Shown here: positions 1 through 6,948 of the stretch, piece by piece
Layout of the letters: the number at the start of each line of letters is the position of its first letter
Position numbering within the stretch: position 1 is the first letter of the stretch
Origin: Clostridiales bacterium
GTDB lineage: Bacteria > Bacillota > Clostridia > Christensenellales > CAG-138
Direction of reading: 5' to 3'
Assembly (NCBI GenBank): GCA_024691085.1
Contig: JAILNX010000021.1
Coordinates: forward strand, 27,209-91,208
DNA: 64,000 nt
Position numbers and translations under genes: made by a program
Notes under the pieces: generated by a model
What the model was told of the DNA's origin: nothing
The model's database searches: none
What the model saw: only the letters and a program-made list of their open reading frames with translations

Positions 1-2
1 TG

Positions 3-140
3 CCCTCGGTCATCTGGTCGCGTCGGTACACCAAAAGATGGAAGACCTACCGCGCGCGGGGGATCGGCTATACCGACCGCTTCCCCGAAAACGACGCGGA
101 CCGCCTCGGCGAGGCGGTCACGGGAGAAAAACCGTATTAG
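3..140 (+). CDS. 3' end of an unrecognised gene (truncated by the window edge)
   Basis: An open frame enters from the left edge and stops with TAG at 138-140, giving 45 residues rich in Arg, Lys and acidic residues and ending EKPY. It is followed at once by a terminator hairpin, as expected for a real gene end. Too little is present to name a family. The frame was chosen because it is open from the window edge and its stop is placed just before the terminator. Confidence 0.45.
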   Translation, partial: PSVIWSRRYTKRWKTYRARGIGYTDRFPENDADRLGEAVTGEKPY

Positions 141-153
141 CCTGCGGCTGTCG

Positions 154-180
154 GGAAAGTCAGATCGGCTTTCCTTTTTT
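154..180 (+). terminator. Rho-independent terminator
   Basis: Stem GGAAAG (154-159) pairs with CTTTCC (169-174) and is followed by six T. It ends the gene entering from the left and touches the stop codon of the convergent EamA gene. Confidence 0.55.
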
Positions 181-1024
181 ACAGGTTCAACAGCACCAAG
201 GCAGCGGCGATAAGGCCGAAGCCCACGTATTTGCGGGCGGAAAGCTTCTCCCTGAAGAGCAGAAGCCCCGCGATCCCGACCAGCACTATCGCGCCGATGT
301 TGTAGATGGGGTAGACGACGACTGCGGGGATAGAGCCCAGGGACAGGAGCAGGAAACGGCTCGCGAAATAGTTGGGTACGCCTATCAGAACGCCGAACAG
401 GATATCCTTCCACGAGATGGGTTTGCGCTTTATAACGGTCATCACGACCGCAGCCACGAACGCCGTCACGAAATTGAAGAACAGGAAATTGTCCTTAAGA
501 TCGGGCGAGCCCGCCTTGTCGTAGATGTTCGCCATGGACTCCGTAAGCCCGCTTACGACGAGGAGCAGAAGCAGGAATACGACGGTCTTTTTCGAACCCT
601 TCTCCTTTTCGGACGGGGAAAGGTTGATTATGATTATCGCTGCGACGGCAATGACGAAGCCTAATATCTGAAACACGGACGGAGTTTCGCGGAACACTGC
701 GACGGCCATTATCGCGGGGACGAGCACGCCGAGCTTCATAAACACGGTCGAAAGCATCACGCCGTTTTTCGAGATGTTGAACTTCATCAGCACGAAGCAG
801 GTCAGATACAGACAGCCGCTTATGAGCCCCAGTATCAGCGTGAAGGGCAGTCCCTCGCGGTAAACGAAAATGTTCTTGTCCTTCATGAACAGAAACGCGA
901 TCGTCGAACAGACGATGTAGTTCGACGCGAACATGGCGAAATTGTTTTTGATGTGCTTCTCGCCGAACCGCATTATGATCGCGACGGCGGAGCTTGCGAG
1001 CACCGCGAGTATCAGATAGAGCAT
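179..1024 (-). CDS. EamA/DMT-family membrane transporter
   Basis: A 281-residue, very hydrophobic protein with about ten predicted membrane segments arranged as two similar halves, the usual EamA (drug/metabolite transporter) plan. It starts MLYLILAVLASS and ends in a hydrophobic helix, as these permeases do. The frame stays open upstream to 1249, but that stretch lies over the divergent acetyltransferase and does not look like transporter. The start at 1024 has AAAGGAC upstream. The substrate cannot be told from sequence: EamA members export amino acids, sugars or metabolites. It is monocistronic and divergent from the GNAT gene. Confidence 0.82.
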   Translation of the reverse strand: MLYLILAVLASSAVAIIMRFGEKHIKNNFAMFASNYIVCSTIAFLFMKDKNIFVYREGLPFTLILGLISGCLYLTCFVLMKFNISKNGVMLSTVFMKLGVLVPAIMAVAVFRETPSVFQILGFVIAVAAIIIINLSPSEKEKGSKKTVVFLLLLLVVSGLTESMANIYDKAGSPDLKDNFLFFNFVTAFVAAVVMTVIKRKPISWKDILFGVLIGVPNYFASRFLLLSLGSIPAVVVYPIYNIGAIVLVGIAGLLLFREKLSARKYVGFGLIAAALVLLNL

Positions 1025-1107
1025 GGGATGAAAGTCCTTTTCGTATTTACCGGACAAGTATAGCATAAAACCGCGCGGATTGGAAGAGCGCGGGATATTT
1101 ACTTTCC

Positions 1108-1137
1108 TTAACAGACAGTATAGAATAGGCTTATAAA
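1108..1137 (+). promoter_or_regulatory. Likely promoter of the GNAT / serine hydrolase pair
   Basis: TTAACA (1108-1113), 18-base spacer, TATAAA (1132-1137), placed 20 bases before the start codon at 1158. Confidence 0.4.
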
Positions 1138-1157
1138 ACCTGCGAAGGGGGATCCGA

Positions 1158-1646
1158 ATGGTAATCGAGGAGCTGAAAAAAGAGGAGGCGGCGCTTGCCG
1201 CTCCGCTCGCCGCGCAGTTCAGGGTAAAGCTCAGAAGTTTCAAGGGCATTATCTCCGAGCCGGATATCCCTGCGGGGGAAGAGGAGCTTAACGAATACCT
1301 CGGAATGGGGTATCCCGTTTACGTCGCCAGGGAGGAGGGGAAGCCCGTCGGGTACGCCGTCCTCCGCGTGGACGGGTACTGCGTGTGGGTGGAATCGCTG
1401 TTCGTGCTTGAGGAGTACAGGCGCCGCGGGATAGCTTCCGCGCTGTTCGACAGGGCCGAGGAGTATGCCGCGTCCATAGGCGAGGACACGGTCTACAACT
1501 ATATCCACCCGAACAACGAGGCCGTGATAGCCTTCTTAAGGTCAAAGGGCTATTCCGTTCTGAACCTTATCGAGGTCAGAAAGCCCTACGCGGGCGAAAA
1601 GATCGAAGGCAAAGTCCGCGTCGGCGAAAACGAGTTTGACTATTGA
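1158..1646 (+). CDS. GNAT-family N-acetyltransferase
   Basis: A 162-residue single-domain GNAT protein, which would transfer an acetyl group from acetyl-CoA to an amine. The diagnostic part is WVESLFVLEEYRRRGIASAL at about residues 75-95, containing the R-R-x-G-I-A acetyl-CoA loop. It is followed by the FDRAEEYA helix and a C-terminal YNYIHPNNEAVIAFLRSKGY segment split over two strands. Start ATG at 1158 has GGGGGA upstream. The substrate is unknown. The next gene begins 44 bases after its stop on the same strand, so they may be co-transcribed. Confidence 0.85.
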   Translation: MVIEELKKEEAALAAPLAAQFRVKLRSFKGIISEPDIPAGEEELNEYLGMGYPVYVAREEGKPVGYAVLRVDGYCVWVESLFVLEEYRRRGIASALFDRAEEYAASIGEDTVYNYIHPNNEAVIAFLRSKGYSVLNLIEVRKPYAGEKIEGKVRVGENEFDY

Positions 1647-1690
1647 GCCGCAAAGCGCTTCAAATACGAAGGAATGTGAGGGGCCGAAAT

Positions 1691-3070
1691 ATGAAAGGTA
1701 AAGCAGGCGTGAGAATGATCGCAAGGATATGCGTTTTGCTGCTGATCTTATGCATTTGCGCCGTATTCTTTGTGAAGCATTTCAATTTCAAAGAGTATTC
1801 GGCTGACGACATGCAGGCTTTTCTCGACGACATGTGCAAAAAGCTGGACGTGCCGGCTATGTCTGCCGCAGTCTGGGATCATGACAGAGAGATCTATCTG
1901 AATCACAGCGACGGCGGCGAGATCGTTGACGAACACTCTTTGTATGAGCTGGCCTCCACGACAAAGGCGTTTACCGCGCTGGGGATCCTGCGGCTTAACG
2001 ACAGCGGCCTTCTAAGCTTTGACGACCCTGTCCAGAAGTACATCCCGGAATTTAACCCGACGTATAAAGGGAGCGAAGTTGAGATCACGATCGGACAGCT
2101 TCTGAATCATTCGAGCGGGATACCGTGGTATGCGCTTGACCTGATACCGGAAGAAGAGTATAACCCGGGCGGTCTGAAGAAGAGCCTTTCCAGACTGTTC
2201 GACGTCGAGCTGAGCTTCGAGCCGGGAAGCAGGTTTGATTATTCCACTGTAAATTATGATTTCCTGGCTCTGGCAGCCGAGACGGTCACGGGCATGGGAT
2301 ACGAGGAATACATCAAAACGACTGTCCTTGACGAAGTCGGAATGACGGGATCCTATTTCCGTTCTGCTGCCGTCGAGGAGGGTGTGACGCAGGGAAACAG
2401 AACGGCGTTCCTCTCCTCGCGCCCGTACAACGCCCCGGTATACTACGGAAACACTGCCGCGGGATATCTGATCTCGAACACCGGCGACCTGATGAAATGG
2501 ATGAAGCAGGTCGATACCCTGTTCGATTTTGAGGATTATTCCGTGAGCGATCAAAACGGTTATTTCGCCGGCTGGTGGATAGAAGACGATCGCGTTCTGC
2601 ACGGCGGGAACAATCCGAACTACTCGTCATACGTATTTGTGAATAGGGAAAGCCCGACGGGAGTCTTCGTGCTGTCGTCCAAAGCCGGAATGAGCGCCTG
2701 GTACGCCGCAGACGGACTGTATCGGATGCTGGAGGGAGAGACCGTCGGGAAAGGCCTTTGGATCGACTGCGGCTACAGCGACCTGGAGGATGCGCTGTTC
2801 CTGATAGTTCCCTTGCTGCTGCTCTATGTGTTACTGTGGATCCCCGCGGATTCAAAGGGAAGAGCGATCGTCCGTCTGGCTTCCGGCGCTGTGATATTGA
2901 TCGGGGTCCCGCTCCTGCTTTGCGTTTTGCCGGTAGGATTGCGCTTCGGCGTCGTCTGGCTTCCCGGCAGTTTTCTGTTCCTTTTCGGTTTTATCCTGAC
3001 TTTTGCGGTCTATCTGATCGTAAGGAGCGCGGTGTTTTTCCATAAAAACAAAAAAGCGACCTCGGCGTGA
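1691..3070 (+). CDS. Membrane-anchored serine beta-lactamase-like hydrolase (class C/PBP4* fold)
   Basis: A 459-residue protein. An N-terminal hydrophobic segment (IARICVLLLILCICAVFF) is followed by a beta-lactamase/transpeptidase-like domain with the SxxK nucleophile as S-T-T-K in LASTTKAF. A second motif reads Y-S-T in DYSTVNYDF (most relatives have Y-x-N), and a third reads HGG in VLHGGNN. Three membrane helices follow from about residue 365, with a basic tail. Such proteins act outside the cell on D-amino-acid peptides or esters, and antibiotic resistance cannot be assumed. An upstream TTG at 1643 keeps the frame open, but ATG at 1691 has GAGGGG before it. It converges on atpC. Confidence 0.82.
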   Translation: MKGKAGVRMIARICVLLLILCICAVFFVKHFNFKEYSADDMQAFLDDMCKKLDVPAMSAAVWDHDREIYLNHSDGGEIVDEHSLYELASTTKAFTALGILRLNDSGLLSFDDPVQKYIPEFNPTYKGSEVEITIGQLLNHSSGIPWYALDLIPEEEYNPGGLKKSLSRLFDVELSFEPGSRFDYSTVNYDFLALAAETVTGMGYEEYIKTTVLDEVGMTGSYFRSAAVEEGVTQGNRTAFLSSRPYNAPVYYGNTAAGYLISNTGDLMKWMKQVDTLFDFEDYSVSDQNGYFAGWWIEDDRVLHGGNNPNYSSYVFVNRESPTGVFVLSSKAGMSAWYAADGLYRMLEGETVGKGLWIDCGYSDLEDALFLIVPLLLLYVLLWIPADSKGRAIVRLASGAVILIGVPLLLCVLPVGLRFGVVWLPGSFLFLFGFILTFAVYLIVRSAVFFHKNKKATSA

Positions 3071-3126
3071 GAACGCCGTCCGCATAAGAGGTGTTCCGCC
3101 GGATCGAATACTGACGAAGGCTTGCG

Positions 3127-3435
3127 TTATTCCCGCAAATGCTTTTTTCCCGATCCCGTGTCCGAGACCGAATCGGTGATCACGGTCAGCACGTCGTTCT
3201 TTACGTAAAGAAAGCCCCCGGAAACGGCTGCGTAGAACGCCTCCGCGCTGTTTTCTTTCGCCCTGATCGGCGAGTTCTCCTCAAGTGCGATCACGGCGGG
3301 GACATGCCCGCGCCTTATGCCAACACTTCCGCCGGCATCTTCCCCCGCGCCGCGGGCGAAGACCGTTACGGAATCGCAGCCGACGGGAGGATTTTCGCCC
3401 GTCGGGGTTATTATTTTGAGTGTCAGCGCGCTCAT
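3127..3435 (-). CDS. atpC: F1Fo ATP synthase epsilon subunit, short form (N-terminal beta-sandwich only)
   Basis: 102 residues matching the epsilon-subunit beta domain: LKIITPTG at the start, then VGIRRGHVPAVIAL (the G-x-x-x-G-H-x-P signature) and AVSGGFLYVKNDVLTVITDSV. The usual C-terminal helical hairpin (family length about 130-140) is missing, and the protein ends soon after the beta-sandwich. In the F1 complex epsilon sits on the rotor stalk, and its C-terminal helices normally inhibit ATP hydrolysis, so this form would lack that brake if functional. Its ATG overlaps the stop of an atpD remnant (ATGA). No other atp genes are in the window. It could be a stranded relic of an atp operon. 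Confidence 0.8.
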   Translation of the reverse strand: MSALTLKIITPTGENPPVGCDSVTVFARGAGEDAGGSVGIRRGHVPAVIALEENSPIRAKENSAEAFYAAVSGGFLYVKNDVLTVITDSVSDTGSGKKHLRE

Positions 3436-5200
3436 TTACGCATCCGTGCTTTCTCAATAGGGGGAGAGGAAGGCCTCCCCGCTTCGGGAATAATAAAAGT
3501 GTTAAAGACTGCGAGAAAGCCGCGGCTTTCTCGCGAGCTGAGCCTTTGCTCAGCTCGGGGCTCGGTCTTGCTCGCCTTCGGTCACGTGCGATCCGGGACG
3601 GGGCTCGTCTTGCTCGCCTTCGGCGAGCTTCGGTCACTTGATTTCGTCCACCGGACGAAATCTGCGCTTCGAGCCCCTGCTTCGTTAAGTGTACCAAAAG
3701 AAGTGGCTCCCATTTGGGAGCCACTTCTTTTGGTACAGATGCACCCGATGTATCCGAACCCAAGCCCGATTCCTCGAGCTCGGCGAAGGTTACTGTTTTT
3801 GTTCCGTCCCGGAAGTTAAAGACGAATGTGATCCTGTCATCGTAGAGGTAGATCGCGTTCACGAAGCTGTCGATGAGCCTGCGCCTGTGCTCGAGCTTCT
3901 TCGTGTCGTACTTGCGCATACGCTCGAACCAGAACAGGAAATGCTCCCTTGTGAAAAGCGGCGGTCGGAGCAGTTCCTTGTGGGCAAGCAGCGTTTCGAG
4001 CTCCTTCTTGCTCTGTTCAAACTCCCAAAGCCGCTGCTTCGTCGATTCAGTGATGATCCCCTGCTGGAACGCGTTCAGAAGATTGCCGATACCCTTTTCG
4101 ACCTCCGAGAGCTGTTTCCTGAGCAGGGGAATCGCCTCGTTTTCCTTTCCCTGACGCTCGACGCCCATGTCGGCGAGGCGCTTTATCAGCTCGTCGTCCC
4201 AGAGTATTTTCTTGATCTGATCGATCACAACATCCTCGATCCATTCCTTGCGGACGGATCTTTTGTCGCACCCGCGATGATACTTTACGCTCACGCATTT
4301 GTAGTAACGGTGAACTACGCCGGTGTGGCTGTGTCCCGATTCGCCTGCCATGTAGCACCTGCATTTACCGCAGAACAGCTTGGTCGTCAGAAGGTATTCC
4401 TCGTCGGCCTTGAAGTGCGCCGCACTCTTTTTCGTCTGCTTCAGCTTCTCCTGCACCCGCTCAAAAAGCTCTTCGGGGACTATCGCGGGAATACCGTGCG
4501 GGACGGTCACGTCGCGGTATTTGTATTCGCCGATGTACTTCCTGTTGTGCAGCATTCGCGCAACACTGTTGCCGTCCATCTTGCCGCCGCGACAGGTGCG
4601 CATTCCGGCGAGATTCAGCATGTCGCAGACCTCGCGCATGTTCTTTCCGTTCGCGTAATCGGTAAACGCCCTGAGCACGAGCGGAGCCGTGACCGGGTCG
4701 ATCTGATAATGCTGCTCGCTGTCGATGACAAATCCGACCGGGACGTTGCCGCCGTTGTGCTTGCATTTCAGCGCGTTTTCGGTGAGCCCTCTCAGCACCT
4801 TTACGGCAAGCTCCTCTGAATAATACTGTGCCATTCCTTCGAGCAGGGATTCCAGAAGTATGCCTTCGGGACCGTCCGAGATCGCTTCCGTCGCCGATAC
4901 GACGCGCACACCGTTGTTGCGGAGCATACGCTTGTAATGCGCGGAATCGTACTTGTCGCGCGCGAATCTGTCGAGCTTCCAGACGAGTATCACTTCAAAC
5001 CTTTTGCTTGCGCTGTCCTTTATCATCCGTTGAAAATCGGGACGGTTGTCCGTCTTCGCGGACAGCGCGCGGTCGATGTAGGTTTCGATGATCTCGATGC
5101 CGTTCTTCGCAGCAAACGCTTTGCACTCGCGGAGCTGTCCCTCGATGGATTCCTCGCGCTGATTGTCGCTCGAATACCTCGCGTAGATAACGCCTTTCAT
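3281..5200 (-). CDS. Large serine recombinase (resolvase/invertase-type site-specific recombinase), 3' end replaced
   Basis: The frame gives 639 residues, but only about the first 488 (5200 to about 3740) are recombinase. Order: N-terminal resolvase domain with catalytic Ser in YARYSSDNQ and the motifs LVWKLDRFARDKYD and GILLESLLEGMAQYYSEELA; recombinase domain (MDGNSVARMLHNRKYIGEY); zinc ribbon with CGKCRC and a later C-x(8)-C pair; coiled coil; C-terminal strand region. It would cut and rejoin DNA at att sites for mobile-element movement. Past residue 488 the frame runs through the 21-base palindrome and into atpC in another frame, giving Arg-rich non-protein-like sequence. Start at 5200 has GGGAGGTG upstream. 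Confidence 0.82.
   Translation of the reverse strand: MKGVIYARYSSDNQREESIEGQLRECKAFAAKNGIEIIETYIDRALSAKTDNRPDFQRMIKDSASKRFEVILVWKLDRFARDKYDSAHYKRMLRNNGVRVVSATEAISDGPEGILLESLLEGMAQYYSEELAVKVLRGLTENALKCKHNGGNVPVGFVIDSEQHYQIDPVTAPLVLRAFTDYANGKNMREVCDMLNLAGMRTCRGGKMDGNSVARMLHNRKYIGEYKYRDVTVPHGIPAIVPEELFERVQEKLKQTKKSAAHFKADEEYLLTTKLFCGKCRCYMAGESGHSHTGVVHRYYKCVSVKYHRGCDKRSVRKEWIEDVVIDQIKKILWDDELIKRLADMGVERQGKENEAIPLLRKQLSEVEKGIGNLLNAFQQGIITESTKQRLWEFEQSKKELETLLAHKELLRPPLFTREHFLFWFERMRKYDTKKLEHRRRLIDSFVNAIYLYDDRITFVFNFRDGTKTVTFAELEESGLGSDTSGASVPKEVAPKWEPLLLVHLTKQGLEAQISSGGRNQVTEARRRRARRAPSRIARDRRRARPSPELSKGSAREKAAAFSQSLTLLLFPKRGGLPLPLLRKHGCVNERADTQNNNPDGRKSSRRLRFRNGLRPRRGGRCRRKCWHKARACPRRDRT
3432..3458 (-). 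pseudogene. atpD: Last eight codons of atpD (F1 beta subunit), rest absent
   Basis: In the frame that stops TGA at 3432-3434, overlapping the atpC ATG, the codons read I-E-K-A-R-M-R-K, which resembles the tail of F1 beta subunits. Immediately upstream the frame becomes Pro/Ser/Arg-rich and unlike AtpD. The atpD-atpC junction is therefore kept while the body of atpD is gone, with a breakpoint near 3460. Confidence 0.5.
3511..3736. repeat. Cluster of nested perfect palindromes
   Basis: In 226 bases there are at least five hairpins: a 24-base perfect palindrome (3511-3534); 9-base arms at 3535-3543 and 3548-3556; GCTCGCC/GGCGAGC around 3612-3628; 10-base arms at 3640-3649 and 3653-3662; and 21-base perfect arms with a 4-base loop at 3691-3711 and 3716-3736. 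GGGGCTCG near 3599 can also pair with CGAGCCCC near 3670, closing a branched structure over two inner hairpins. A partial direct repeat (CTTGCTCGCCTTCGG) occurs twice. No gene is recognisable here. Confidence 0.8.
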
Positions 5201-5240
5201 TCTCTTTAACACCTCCCTCCCGTGAGTTTCACTGCGGGGT

Positions 5241-5266
5241 TTCAGGGTTCTCCCTGACAAGCAGTA
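5241..5266 (+). repeat. Left arm of a 26-base inverted repeat
   Basis: This segment contains TCTCCCTGACAAGCAGTA and matches the reverse complement of 5524-5549 at 24 of 26 positions. It lies in the leader of the recombinase gene. Directly inside it is a hairpin, GGAAAGTG (5268-5275) with CACTTTCC (5280-5287). Confidence 0.75.
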
Positions 5267-5505
5267 CGGAAAGTGGGTACACTTTCCAGTGCTTGCCGAG
5301 ACAGTGCCGTTTCCAAATTCCCCGTGCGGGTATAATACCATATTCAATCGGGAATGTCCACGCTGAACCGTTATGTTCGTTCTTTCAATCATCCTCTCCG
5401 CGTCAATCCCCGTTGCTCTTTCTCAGCCTGTTTGGTATAATTGCTTCGGGATATAAACCGACTGAAAGAGTATCGCATGATGGGCGGCACTGCCTTCACA
5501 AGCAA

Positions 5506-5527
5506 AGTATTTGGCATGCCAAATACT
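5506..5527. repeat. Perfect 22-base palindrome
   Basis: The two halves AGTATTTGGCA and TGCCAAATACT are exact reverse complements. An outer pair ACAAGC (5498-5503) and GCTTGT (5528-5533) extends the stem after a two-base bulge. It sits just before the start of the small gene at 5571 and overlaps the right inverted-repeat arm. Confidence 0.8.
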
Positions 5528-5549
5528 GCTTGTCAGGGAGAGCCCTGAG
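5524..5549 (-). repeat. Right arm of the 26-base inverted repeat
   Basis: Reverse complement of 5241-5266 with two mismatches. The two arms bracket about 257 bases that contain a hairpin at each end and no recognisable gene. Together they lie between the divergent recombinase and the small gene at 5571. Confidence 0.75.
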
Positions 5550-5570
5550 GCCCCGCGAACGGAGTAAAGC

Positions 5571-5999
5571 ATGAAAGATGATTTGTTAAAACAGTATTCG
5601 ATATTCGAGGTGAAAAGAGCACTTTCGGAGGTCGAAAGAGAATACGGACGCGAGCAGGTCGAGCACATAGTCGGCAGGGATCGAGCCGAGGAGATCGACC
5701 GCGAATTTGAAAAAGAGATCGCTCTGCGGGTCGAGCCATATTGGAAGAATATTCTGGCTTACGAGCGAGGCGGTTTTTTCACGCAGGCGTTTTTGAGACT
5801 GAAATACTCCCTGAGAAGCAAGAGCGGTGAATGCGGCGTTCCTCAAAGCGTACTCGAAGCCATAGTCGATGATATGATGCCCGATATCCGCGCCTTCTTT
5901 GAATCCGAGGAGGGCATGCGCGAGTTTGAGGAGTGGAAGAAAACGCGCGAGCTGAAACAAGCTGAAAAGGAAACAAAATCCACGCAAAAAAAGCAGTGA
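5571..5999 (+). CDS. Unrecognised small, highly charged helical protein
   Basis: 142 residues with GGAG five bases before the ATG. The sequence is predicted almost entirely helical, with runs such as KRALSEVEREYGREQVEHI and REFEEWKKTRELKQAEKE, and it ends in a Lys/Gln-rich tail. There is no signal peptide, membrane segment or metal-binding motif. No family is recognised. Its position beside a serine recombinase and inverted repeats suggests a passenger or accessory gene of the same mobile element, which is inference only. Confidence 0.6.
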   Translation: MKDDLLKQYSIFEVKRALSEVEREYGREQVEHIVGRDRAEEIDREFEKEIALRVEPYWKNILAYERGGFFTQAFLRLKYSLRSKSGECGVPQSVLEAIVDDMMPDIRAFFESEEGMREFEEWKKTRELKQAEKETKSTQKKQ

Positions 6000-6015
6000 T
6001 CCATTAGCTTTTTCA

Positions 6016-6040
6016 ACTTCTGCACCAGTGGTGCAGAAGT
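6016..6040. terminator. Hairpin after the small gene
   Basis: Perfect 11-base arms ACTTCTGCACC (6016-6026) and GGTGCAGAAGT (6030-6040) with loop AGT, 17 bases after the stop at 5999. No T-run follows, so it may be a processing or pausing structure rather than a full terminator. Confidence 0.5.
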
Positions 6041-6125
6041 CGGATCTCCAAACAAATGACCGAAATTATGCGTTTGAAACCATAACAGAGTTTTTCAAAA
6101 AAATCAAGTAAATGTATGGATTTTC

Positions 6126-6154
6126 AAAAACCTGCACCAGTGTTGCAGGTTTTT
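6126..6154 (-). terminator. Bidirectional Rho-independent terminator
   Basis: Arms AAAAACCTGCA (6126-6136) and TGCAGGTTTTT (6144-6154) with loop CCAGTGT. Oligo-A and oligo-T flanks make it work in both directions. It abuts the stop of the leftward gene at 6154 and shares the GCACCAGTG core with the hairpin at 6016-6040. Confidence 0.75.
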
Positions 6155-6948
6155 CATTTATAACTTCTCTTCGTTAAATCATAAAGTGTGTACCGCTCAG
6201 AAAATGAAATTGGCTCATTCTCTTCATCAAGGTCGATTCCGTACTTTTTCAGCTCATCGAATAACATCTTCCCTTCGTCACAAACAGGAAGTGCACTGAT
6301 TGTGTGAACTAATTGATCTATTGAAGTTCGTTTTTTTGCGCAAAAATCGTCGCAGTAATAAATCCATTTATTTCCGTCAATATAGATTATGCTTGATATT
6401 CCTATGAAGAATAAATCGGTGAAAATGGCATTGTACTGACTTGCTCTTATAATATAGCACTTATACATAATACGCGCTTCATCCTTGCCCATCGAAAAGG
6501 GCAAATAAACACATAAGATATTTCTCCGAAACTTTGAATAATTGCCGTTTAGAAGTTTCAGTTTGTTTTCACATCTATCAACAACAGGTTTTGCAAAAAA
6601 AGAGTCGGCCCTTGGGTCGTCACTTTCAAGTCTCCCGTAGAAGCTATACATTTCAACCGAACTCAAAGTCTGTTCCTGTGATACTGTTATTCTCTTTTCG
6701 TGTTTTTTTAATCTCTTCTTAGGAATGGTATTAACAGGTTTTCCGAGATACTCGTTTGAAAAAGCCTTTGCATCCCCGTCGGCTTTTGATTCGGCTCGTA
6801 CAACCTCTATCCCGAAATCCGAAGAATAGTTCTGCCAATCAGGACTTTCGCCTTTCAGAGTACCTTTCAGTGGTACGAGATCAGGCAGGAACTTGTTTAT
6901 GACGAGCAATGCATATAGTTCATATTCCAATTTATTAAAACTGCTCAT
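6154..6948 (-). CDS. Unrecognised protein, possibly a PD-(D/E)XK-type nuclease or accessory subunit
   Basis: 264 residues, AT-rich codons. Near residues 34-52 it reads ESPDWQNYSSDFGIEVVRAE, in the style of a nuclease core (SPD followed some 12 residues later by a hydrophobic-Glu strand). The final Lys of PD-(D/E)XK is not evident, so activity is uncertain. The rest is mixed alpha/beta with no membrane segment. Its ATG overlaps the stop of yhcG (ATGA at 6945-6948), implying coupled translation and probably a joint function. Last gene of the leftward defence operon, followed by a strong terminator. Confidence 0.6.
   Translation of the reverse strand: MSSFNKLEYELYALLVINKFLPDLVPLKGTLKGESPDWQNYSSDFGIEVVRAESKADGDAKAFSNEYLGKPVNTIPKKRLKKHEKRITVSQEQTLSSVEMYSFYGRLESDDPRADSFFAKPVVDRCENKLKLLNGNYSKFRRNILCVYLPFSMGKDEARIMYKCYIIRASQYNAIFTDLFFIGISSIIYIDGNKWIYYCDDFCAKKRTSIDQLVHTISALPVCDEGKMLFDELKKYGIDLDEENEPISFSERYTLYDLTKRSYK

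Noticed and set aside
1025-1249. Longer EamA protein starting at 1249
   Set aside because: The extra residues are not transporter-like and overlap the divergent acetyltransferase and its promoter.
3667-3736. TTCGAGCCCCTG and GTGTACCA here resemble the tRNA-Lys 3' end, suggesting an attachment site
   Set aside because: The match is only 12 bases plus a short tail and lies in inverted orientation to the tRNA, whereas integration leaves direct repeats.
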